Below are positions 55,469 through 64,000 of a stretch of DNA of 64,000 nt, piece after piece. The position numbers and the translations under genes were made by a program. The DNA comes from Melampsora larici-populina 98AG31 (taxonomy: Eukaryota; Basidiomycota; Pucciniomycetes; Pucciniales; Melampsoraceae). Below the pieces are notes generated by a model that saw only the letters and a program-made list of their open reading frames with translations, ran no database searches and was not told the origin of the DNA. How positions within the stretch are numbered: position 1 is the first letter of the stretch; each line of letters starts with the position of its first letter. Location: the NCBI RefSeq assembly GCF_000204055.1, contig NW_006768772.1, forward strand, positions 1,310,829-1,374,828, given 5' to 3'.

Positions 55469-58400
55469 CAATGCCGCCGACACCCTGCCTGAGATAGCGC
55501 AGGCGGAGCGGTAGCAGAGCGCGCGCCCCGCCCGCGCTATCCCTTTTTACATATAGCGGGTTTCACGCACTGCTATAGCTATGGTGAAACCCCAAATGTT
55601 ATAGCGGTTGTGACATACGCCCGGTATAGCGTTTTTCCGCTGTGCTACAAGCTGGCACAGCGGGCCGGAGCGCTTAGCGACAGGGCGCTACCGAGCGCCC
55701 CGTAGCTTCTATATCAACTTAGGCTGATACAACCAAACACCCCACCACGCCCTCTGACCTCTCCTTCGCACCCAATCCGACTATCTCAAGGCACCACTTA
55801 CTCCTATCACACCACCTCAGTGCCTCACAGTAGCAATGCTACTGTTTCCTGGACGAATGGACCCATCAGCTCCGACTATAAAGGGACACAAACTCACAGG
55901 TAAGGATTTTGTTTCCTCCATTGATTACCCAACATCGTTCTCCTGCTCTTTCATTTTTTGCTATCGTCAATTAAACTCTGTCTTACTCACCTCAACATAT
56001 TTGTCTATCCTTCTCTTGTTCACAATTAGATCTAGTCCAAACAATCTCTTTCACTATGAGTCCCTCTGCCGCCGATACCAGACGCCTCACGCAAAGCACA
56101 CTCCAACTCAACCCGTCTACTGCGCTTGCTCCAACTTCCACATTGTCTACTCGTTCTCTTCGGGTGCGTAGCCCAGTCCAACCTCGACCTGGATTCGTCA
56201 TTCAGTCGCCTGACTCGCGACGTTCTCTTCAATCTCCATCCCCTGGAGATGATCCAACTTGTGAAGGTGACGGGTTTGAAACCGAGGACAATCAATCAGA
56301 GACAGCCTTGATTTCAACCACCTCTGCTCAATCTGCTTTGAAGAACAGGGCACCAAAAGGCTCCAATTGGGCCTTTGGTCAAGGTAAACGCAAAAGTTCT
56401 GCATCTTGCAACGTTTCAAATCCTTCACAATCCCGTTCAGCCCCTCTGAAGAAGAAAAAGAAACGTGCTACTACGGTTCTAGAGGTACTTTCTTTTATCA
56501 TTCTCTTTGTCATCTCATCAGTTTCAAGATTATGAAAACTATCTTTTTTTTCATGCTTCCTTTTGATTTGTTGTTAACCTTTGAATATTTTGTTTTAATC
56601 ATTTCACACAACTTCATACAGGACTATGAAGTTCCTGAAGGCTTGGACGTTCATCAAGATTCAGATGTCAAAGTGGTTGAGTTGCCAGGCGTGAGACGTG
56701 CACAGCTTGGCCGTGTGTCTAAACTTTTGGACCACTACAAACCCCCCATTCATGTGAAAGGCAAAGTAAGTACCATCTTAACTTCTATCACCTTCACCAA
56801 TATCCGTCTCTCATCCTTCCCTTCAGAATGTAACTAACGTCAAACCATGTCTCTTTCAGACTGGCAATGATCCCCGTTGATATAGATGCAAATACTGTTG
56901 TGAATACTTCACTCGAGGCAGGAGAAGTTTCTACAACCTCTACTCCCATCGAGATGGGACCAAGGATCGACCCGCTTGCCCCAAACGTCATATTGCCATC
57001 CGAGAGGGAGATGACCTGCCTCGAACTTGGAGACAACAACAAGAGGAAATCGTGCAAGTGGCTGGTTCCAATCCAAAATCTACACTTGACTCCTTCTTGT
57101 CTCAATCCTCCTTCAGTGTCGACCTCCTCAACACCGTCCTAGTGATCTGGATTCTTCGGCACGGGCTTCCTTTTGCTAGATTCAACGATCCTCCCCTTAG
57201 AGCAGCTTTCAAGTTATCAAATCGGTCAGCAACTATACGAGGTACGACCTGGGCCTCTGAAACTGCCAAGGGTATTTACCAGGAACTATCATCCTCAGTC
57301 ATTAATGTGATCAAGGTATGTATCTTCCTTTTCTGCTCATCGTCTGTCTGATTTTCTGACTCTTGTCTTTTTGTTACAGTCAAACAAGAGTAAGTTTAGC
57401 CTTATTTACGATGTTTGGACAACCAAAGGAGGTCGTAAGGCCTTCATAGGTGTCTCAGCAACCTACATCGATGACAACTGGAAGTTCCAGACCCAGCATC
57501 TGCCGCTCAAGTTAGTTGCTTGGCATCATGCTGGCCAACTTTTGGCTCAGCCAGTTGGGAGATTTTTGATATCAAATGGTTTACATACAAAGATAGGTCT
57601 TCTTATCTCGGTTTCTTGGTGTTTTCTATGTTTCTCTTTTTGTAATCATCAAGGCTAACATGCAATTACATTTTACATGTTAGCTCAGACGACAGATTTG
57701 GGAAGTAACAACAACACAATGGCCTACGAGTTGTCCGGCATGTTCAAGGATGCAAACAAATTGGTCTATTGGGACTCAAGTGTGAATCAGGTAAAGTGCT
57801 ATAACCACAAGATTGGGCTTGTGGTCAAAGCTGGTCTCAAATCTCTAGGTGTCAGCGCTGGGCACATCAAGCCAGCTACCCAACCAGGTATTACGTTACC
57901 CACACCAACCGTGATTTTAAATGATGGTGCAGAGGATGTTGGCTTTGACTCTTCAGAAGATGAGCAAGACGAGAATGACGAACTTGACGGCTGTAAAGTG
58001 GGACCTTTATCGATGACATCAGATCTGATTGTGAATCCAATCAAGACAAAGAACTCCATCGAACTGATTTGGCTCGGGCTGTCCATATAGTAAGTGATCT
58101 TGATCTTCCTCATTCAACACTTACAACTATCTGACCTTTCTTTTTTCATGTAGGCAAAAAAATTCAACGGACTTTGTACCCAAAGCTCAGCAAGACGTCA
58201 AGAGTTCCTGGCCAAGGCCAAACAGATGGACTATAAGGGCCGCTCACCCATCTCTGGGTGGGGGGTCCGTTGGAACATTGATTGTGATTTTCTCGAACGC
58301 TTAAGCGATGCGCGTGATGTGAGTTCTATACTTATCATGTATTTCTCCCTCTGTCATTAAATAATTCATCTCTATTTACAGGTTATTGATGTGATTCTCC

Positions 58401-59966
58401 TCACCGATCGGAAGACTTGTTATTACAAGGGTTTAAACATAACTGCTGACAAGTGGGATTCAATTGAGACCTTGGTTAAAATCCTTCAGGTTTGCTAATT
58501 TTTTCTTCAAACTTCCAAATCTGTTTGTTGACCATTGCTGACTATTCCTTCTCAGGTGTTTCTGTATGCCACAAAGCAAATGGAAGGAAACACACCAACT
58601 GGATGTGTCTTACTTGCCAAGTACTCACGGGTCATCAAAGATGTCGATAATATTGAAGCAGAATGTGACGACACTGAACTCAAGAGGATGCTCGAGGTGA
58701 TGCGCAACAAGTTAGAGGGCTATCAAGCTGAGGCAGCTGCCTCAGACGCTGTCGTATTATCAACCATCATGAATCCTCGGTTTCGTCTCAAATTCTTCGA
58801 CCTCAACTATCCTGACGAGGCTGCTCGAGCCAAACCTATCTTTCATTACGCCTTTGAAGCCGCATTGGCCCAATGGCCTGAAGATCCCATTAATTCAGAC
58901 CCGATCAAAGCATCCAGACCAGCATCACCTCCCACCTTGCCTGATCCTGCCTGTTTTGAGTATGATGTATTCACCACGCAAGTAACCTCTCAATCAGCAG
59001 CTGACAAACGTTGAGATGAATACATTGAATACATTGAAGGTGCTCATTTGATGGTCGCAGGGCAGAGCGAACTCAATTGGTGGAAGGTAACTTACTTTAT
59101 TCATACTTCCTTCTTGATTTTGAATGATCTGACTGATATTCTCATTTAATTGTAGGAGCACAATAAGGACTTTCCAGTCCTTGCTACAGTCGCTCGTGAT
59201 TATCTTGGGTTGTCAGGTACATCCTGCCCGTGTGAGAGGACATTCTCCTCAGCCGCTGACATCGCAGTACCTCCTTGCGCTTCCTTAACGGCGAAGATGA
59301 TTGGTAAGCTCGTTGGTGTACGCGAGTGGTTGAAGTCCAATGTCCCATTATCAGGTATATACGCTGATGCTTGGGCCTATATCCAAGCTTACCAAGCTCA
59401 GCACGCCAAGGCCAAGAATTAGTCCTTTGAAATCTTTTGACCATTGTATTTTGTTTTTTGTTGCTCTTATTTACCAACTCTGCCCCTCTACACAATTAGA
59501 CTGGGCTGGATAACTTTCTTTCATTTTATGTCAAAGTTTTTTTCCTTGTCTCACCCTCTACATAAATACAAATCAATCAAAAAATGACTTGTTTCTCTCA
59601 CTCTCACCGATTTCTTTCCATCTTTTTGTCTTGAATTACAAATGCTAAAAAAGTGAGTTGTTTTTGTTTTATGTTTTCTATCTCTTTAGACATCCCCACT
59701 CTGCCTTTGATTATAAGTAGAATCATGATGTGTAATTCAAAGCGGCTTACATACCGATTTACAGCTTCTTGCGGTTCATGACCTCGCTTTAATGCGCTTT
59801 TTCGTGTGGGATTTGTCCATAGCGCAGCGGAGCAATCTAAAGTATTGCTCGGCTCTCAGAAGTCATAGCGGTTTGAAAAAAAAAGCGGAGCGATTAGCGT
59901 TTTATCATAGCGCTTAATCGCTCCGCTCGTAAAATTTGGAAATATAGCGGAGCGGCGGTGGTGTTG
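55469..59966 (+). mobile_element. hAT element (4.5 kb) with decayed transposase
   Basis: Ends CAATGCCGCCGACACC and complement CAACACCACCGCCGCTCCGC, with a 7-bp duplication ATTCTCG (55462-55468, 59967-59973; 8 bp GATTCTCG if the last G of the element is excluded). That word is also the unit of the surrounding minisatellite, so the duplication alone is weak evidence. The ends closely match both ends of the non-autonomous element at 31378-33021. Subterminal regions are full of AGCGGAGCG and TATAGCGG words. Confidence 0.85.
55836..59422 (+). pseudogene. BED-finger hAT transposase
   Basis: Exons with GT-AG introns run from MLLFPGRMDPSAP to a stop at 59420-59422. A basic Ser-rich leader (KKKKKRATTVLE) comes first. 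A BED-type zinc finger follows (YRCKYCCEYF...YNLYSHRDG...CPKRH), then LIYDVWTTKGGRKAF (first Asp) and TTDLGSNNNTMAYEL (second Asp), CYNHKIGLVVKAGL, an acidic insert (DSSEDEQDENDEL), and the hAT C-terminal dimerisation region (LNWWKEHNKDFPVLATVARDYL, GTSCPCERTFSSAADI). TGA stops at 56878-56880, just before the zinc finger, and 59012-59014 disable it. It would have bound the TIRs of this element and of 31378-33021. Confidence 0.85.
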
Positions 59967-60215
59967 ATTCTCGTCTTAGCAATCAATTCACGTCTCCTTC
60001 TTCGATTCTTGTCTCGTTCTTCAATTCTTGTTGTCTTCTTTGATTCTCGTCTTCTTTGTCGAATCTCGTCGTCTGATTCTCGTCTTCTTCGTCGATTCTC
60101 GTTGTCTTCTTCAATTCTCGTTGTCTTCTTCAATTCTCGTCTTATTAATCGGTATTTTGTGTTATTCATTGAATTTTGTCTTGGATTCTTCACCTGGAAC
60201 AATTCCTTATAACTC
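59967..60215 (+). repeat. Minisatellite of ATTCTCGTCTT-type units, right part
   Basis: Continues 55190-55468 beyond the hAT insertion, with units such as ATTCTCGTTGTCTTCTTCA repeated several times. Confidence 0.75.
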
Positions 60216-60345
60216 AAGTTTTTGATCAATTTGATCCAATCAGGTAAGTCTCAAAATTTGTCTATTCCTTTGAATCCTGCTAGCAAATTTGAATTTAACT
60301 TCATTTGCTTTGAACTTAACCTCTATTTGTAAAGCTAGCATCACA

Positions 60346-61989
60346 ATGGCTGAAAATAAACCAGGAAAAAAGCGGTCATCATCCGGTGCTAACAATAAGA
60401 AGACAAAAGACAAACAACGAAACCGATTCAAACACAATTCTGGATCAAATCATTCTGGTCGGGATAAGATCAGAAATAGTTCATTTGACGCACTTTGTAA
60501 AGAACTTTCTGAAAAGCTAGGGATTTCAAAAGACTCTTGTATTTATTTCTTAAAAAAACATGATGCAAAGAAACTTCCAACTGGTCCTCGCCTTTGTATC
60601 ACCCATCACAATTGTGTCCTTCTTGATGCTGATACTTGGAAAGTATCCAATTGATTAGATTCCAACCTTTCTCAGAAATGATCTCAGATGAAATGAAAGA
60701 GATGAATTATACAATCCAGAACATATATCAACATAGCCTAGCTTGAGGCAACTGCTGCACCAACAGCTTGGTCAAGGGACTCAAGAATTGGGGTGAAATG
60801 AGATCTGCAGGTTATCGACCTGGTTCAGACAAAGGCCGCAAGTTTGGTAAGACCATCTCCCTCGCTTCCTGTTTTGTTTTCTCTTTGTTAATGATGATCC
60901 CCTTCAATTTTCAGGAGTAACTGCATTGAGCGCTAAAACGGGCAAAAGCAAACAGGCTATCCTTGAAGATCAGGAAAGCATGCATATGATGGCTATTATT
61001 AACGATAATCTAGCTGAATGGATGTCAACATTATGTTTAAAAGCCTTTCAATCCAACCGCGATCTTGCATTGAAGCATTTGGTTCCTTCCTTTTCCGATA
61101 AAAAGTGGTCCCAGTCTCCCAATGCTAATGTCATAGCTTCAAGTATTGTGGTTACAGGAGATGGCTTCTACAACAAATCACATACTGATCGTGATTTAAG
61201 TCAATATGCTTATGGGCTTTTTACAAGAATCAACCGAGCAACGCTGAGACAGCTACGCTACAACACGCTACCATGCATTTTGTATGTAGCGTAACTGTAT
61301 GCAGTTAACACAGATCTGACCTTTATGATAGTGTAACTTGTCAAGTTACGCTATGCTACGAGCTACTGTAGCTGAGTTTTGTGCCTCTACACTACGCTAC
61401 AGGGCCAAAATTTGGTTAGCTGGAGATTTTCTGGGACTCTGCGTAGGGTAGCTGGGATTCATTCATGCTGATTCCTGCTAGCTGTAGCTTTGCGGCATGT
61501 TTCTAGCTACGCTATCTTGCGCTATCAGCTACGGGTAGATTAGCTGTCTCAGTGTTGAACCGAGCAACAGGAGAGCTACACTGGGTTGAAAAATCAGACT
61601 ACCTAGGTGACATTGAAGGTGTCTACTTCATCCTAGATGATTATCACGTAGAAACATCTTTTGATGCTTGTGACGGTGTTATTGAATCCTGCTGGGCCTC
61701 AGATATATCTCATCGTACATCTCAATCTGTAACTTACGATGAAGGATGGAATCCAATGATCCCTGCTGAATCTCCGATTACTCGCTTTGGCTGTTCCCTT
61801 CAAATCAATCGAGCTTTGGTCCAACGGATTGATGGACTCATGAAATTGAAGGAAGGTAAAACTGATGAGGAGTGGGAAGCATATAAAGAAAAGGTTATCA
61901 AATGTTACGAACAGGATGTTGAAATCAAATTGAATAAGGTACATCATCCTGCTCAACATCACAATAGCAAGAAGAACAAGAAAAAGTAG
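60346..61989 (+). pseudogene. 2-oxoglutarate/Fe(II) dioxygenase-like gene, broken by a MITE
   Basis: ATG 60346 opens a basic leader (MAENKPGKKRSSSGANNKK), then FDALCKELSEKLGISKDSC. After one frameshift and a TGA the reading is FQPFSEMISDEMKEMNY and LKNWGEMRSAGYRPG, an intron, then QAILEDQESMHMMAIINDN. The core reads SIVVTGDGFYNKSHTDRDLSQYA-like text with an HxD pair (H-T-D), the MITE 61239-61557, and then GDIEGVYFILDDYHVETSFDA, ASDISHRTSQSVTYD with a later His and Arg, and ITRFGCSLQINRALVQRI. HxD...H with a following Arg suggests the 2OG-Fe(II) oxygenase fold, including TET/JBP-like groups reported as expanded in basidiomycetes. The link is inference from three short motifs. Confidence 0.5.
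61239..61557. mobile_element. 319-bp MITE, copy B
   Basis: Same length and nearly the same sequence as 45771-46089. TIRs CAACGCTGAGACAGCTA and TAGCTGTCTCAGTGTTG; perfect 7-bp duplication AACCGAG (61232-61238, 61558-61564). Removing it restores the reading TRINRATGELHWVEK. Confidence 0.9.
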
Positions 61990-62681
61990 TGGTTGTTAAA
62001 CTTCAATCTATACGTTCAACATCACTTCTTGAATTTCTTTTTCTCCACTCTTCGCTGATTTATCTAGTTTATCTGACTCATTTGTGTGTTAGTCATTGTC
62101 ATTCTTGTATCTGCTCTCATTTTGTGCTTCAACTACAATAGTCAACTGTTTGACATGATCTAATCAGTGTACGGTACATCTAGCTTATGGAGACCAAGGA
62201 ATTCACAAGGCGGAGGACAAGAATGGTTTTCTAAAAATATCTTCAGACTATCTTCCCCGGGATTGTCATCCCCAATAGCTGAGCTGAGATGATAAATCAA
62301 TGGTGGGTATTAGTAAAAATTCACCTTAGTATGTTTGGGGTTCCAATGAAAGAGATTATACTCACTTTGAGTGGATCAACTCGACTTGAGTTATGATACG
62401 TCCAGAAGCTTGTAGAATACATAGCAAGGACTTGCCTTTATATTCATCTATACGAAAATGAGTGAGGCAATGCATTATTTGATGATCAAGATTGTAAGGT
62501 TTTTTAATTGTAAAGTTGACTGCTGTCATGAAACCTTTGGGAGGGGTGTAGGCGCCTTTCCTCTACAGAACCATAAATTTGCAGTGTCTTCTGGGCTGTT
62601 GATGGTGGTGAAGGTGAGGCTGAGCGCCATCTGGAAAAGTGAATGAACAAACATAGGAGATATCAGCTTGATATCTTGTGT
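61990..62681. other. Intergenic, nothing recognised
   Basis: About 690 bp between the decayed dioxygenase-like gene and the 3' end of the last gene. Short frames only. Confidence 0.5.
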
Positions 62682-64000
62682 CTAGCCAAAGCAAAGACCA
62701 CTAACACGTTTTGTTATACACTTTGTATGTAGTTCCCCTGTAATTTTTGGGTTTGTAATAACCTTCTGGTGAAATTTGCCGATGATTCTTTGTGCTTCTG
62801 CAAACAATCTTAATTGAGCATGAGAATTGGGTGAGTCAAATGATGAAGTGGAGGCACAGAACGGTATAGCTATCATATCAGTCAGCATTTGATTATCAAC
62901 CATCACTCAACAGTCATATTCATCAACTTGGTTTTCATCTTTGGAGGTATCTTCTTTGGGAACACCTTGTATGTCAAGCCATCCCAAGTGTGGTTCTTCA
63001 CCTAAGACAAACATCCAATCTGAATTGAACAAAGTTGAATTGGGGGACTGGGGATGATAGACTACTGCCTTAGCAACTCCAAGAATCCACAACTTGGGTT
63101 GAGGAGGAGTCCTTTGTACAGAGGCTATTGGCAAAGGGCTTTCGATGACTACCAGTTTCAGTTCACCAATGCAGGCTGATGTAAAAACTTAACATATCAG
63201 AAGAGATCAAGAAAGACATATGATCAAGCTGACTTACAATTGAAGCCAATCACCGTGGTTAGGTACACTGCCAGCATTAAAGAGGTTCCCAGATGGGAAT
63301 ACGGGTCCTAGTGATCAGATTCCCATTCTGCTACTGTTACACAGTTCCATGAATATTTCCTGAGTAGCCGTTGTGATATATGTAGTCAATATTTTGAAAT
63401 GTGTGTCTCAATCTGAACAAAGTTACAGCATGTATTACACATGATTTTCTTATCTAGATGAGCAGATAACTGAGCCGACCTGTATGTAGCTGATAGCTAA
63501 GGATTTACTCAGATGTTTGCACACATGTAGTGTATGCTTTATGGCTCAGATGTGCAGTGCAAGATGATTTGATTCTCCATTCTTCTCTCAATGATATTCC
63601 CAGCCTAGGTCACGTTCCGACCAGGGAACCTATTTAATGCTGGCAGTGGTACAAGTCAGGATTAGCTTGTGATTCTTTGATTTGTCTGATTGAAGATTTG
63701 ACATCTGCAAACAAAAATTTGAAAGAATCAATATCAATGACTCCAAAAATACTGTAAAGTGGTACTTACTATTGAGCTCAACCATAGGTGTATTTAACAA
63801 GCAACCAGGAGTAATGGTTTGATCCACGTGTTCTGTTTTAAACAAGGAACAAATGATTTGTCTTTGTATTCATGGATCTAAATGGGTGGAACTTACCAGT
63901 CTCAAAAATTTCATCAGGATCGGGCCGGTAAGCAATGTTGGAATCATCTTCTTGATCTTGATGTGTATCACTTCTGTCTGAGGGAGAATGAAGTCGTTTA
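62682..64000 (-). pseudogene. Unknown multi-exon gene, 5' partial, with MITE and one stop
   Basis: Exons on the - strand: >64000-63897, 63832-63770, 63704-63238 (containing a MITE) and 63175-62682. With the MITE left out the frame is continuous: HQDQEDDSNIAYRPDPDE, ETEHVDQTITPGCLLNTP, VKSSIRQIKESQANPDLYL, GFNSCIGELKLVVIESPLPI, PQPKLWILGVAKAVVYHP, NSDWMFVLGEEPHLGWLDIQ. A TGA at 62909-62907 falls between VDEYDC and VMVDNQMLTDMIAIPFC, after which the reading continues to a TAG at 62682. I do not recognise the family. The conserved feel of the C-terminal half and the decay suggest a multicopy rust-lineage gene, which is a guess. Confidence 0.55.
63266..63648. mobile_element. CACTG-ended MITE (383 bp) in an exon
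   Basis: Ends CACTGCCAGCATTAAA and complement TTTAATGCTGGCAGTG, with longer imperfect TIRs (GGTTCCC, CCTAG). A perfect 3-bp duplication GTA flanks it (63263-63265, 63649-63651). End sequence and TSD length fit a CACTA-type MITE. It interrupts the exon 63704-63238. Confidence 0.8.

Overview
The window reads as a basidiomycete genome, most probably a rust fungus (Pucciniales). The grounds are AT-rich DNA, many 60-100 bp GT-AG introns, two fungal housekeeping genes at the left edge, and a very dense, layered transposon load of basidiomycete and rust types. Species cannot be fixed from the sequence alone.

Layout. 1-4.1 kb holds two host genes: the 3' part of a NoxR (p67phox-like) NADPH oxidase regulator on the + strand, and a complete four-exon Pom34-like nuclear pore membrane protein on the - strand. 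From 4.4 to 34.3 kb there is one nested structure. A PIF/Harbinger element (Myb-like ORF plus DDE transposase) is split by an LTR/Copia element with 5-bp TSD CATAC. The Copia integrase is split by a tyrosine-recombinase (DIRS/Ngaro-like) retroelement. The reverse transcriptase of that element is split by a 12.5 kb CACTA-terminated DNA transposon (3-bp TSD TGA, identical 78-bp TIRs). That transposon carries four open, intron-containing genes: a TNP2/Plavaka-like transposase and three accessory genes. The Copia RNase H is also split by a 1.6 kb non-autonomous hAT-like element carrying a fragment of a host geranylgeranyltransferase-I beta-subunit gene.

34.3-36.3 kb holds two nested foldback elements with CACTACAAGAAA ends. 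36.4-40.9 kb is an apparently intact Mutator-like element (8-bp TSD, ~225-bp TIRs) whose six-exon gene fuses a MULE transposase and zinc knuckle to a C-terminal RTC4-like domain. 42.1-43.1 kb is a related non-autonomous MULE. 44.7-48.1 kb is a decayed second MULE-type transposase with a GCM/WRKY-like zinc region, and a 319-bp MITE sits in one of its introns. 50.0-52.6 kb is a truncated - strand Copia, interrupted by a 1.5 kb element built from about 40 copies of TGTAGGCG in both orientations. 52.9-54.6 kb is a decayed integrase-type DDE transposase. 55.5-60.0 kb is a hAT element with a decayed BED-hAT transposase, inserted in a minisatellite. 60.3-62.0 kb is a decayed gene with an HxD...H pattern like 2-oxoglutarate/Fe(II) dioxygenases, broken by a second copy of the 319-bp MITE. 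62.7-64 kb is a - strand multi-exon gene of unknown function with a MITE in an exon.

Together this is an archaeology of insertions. The older elements carry premature stops that are nearly all TGA, as expected from CGA to TGA deamination. The CACTA element and the MULE-RTC4 element are open throughout and look youngest. A recurring theme is a set of elements with CAAC...GTTG ends and 7-bp target duplications; one of them encodes a hAT transposase. Exon boundaries were worked out by eye from splice sites and frame continuity and have not been checked by transcript data.
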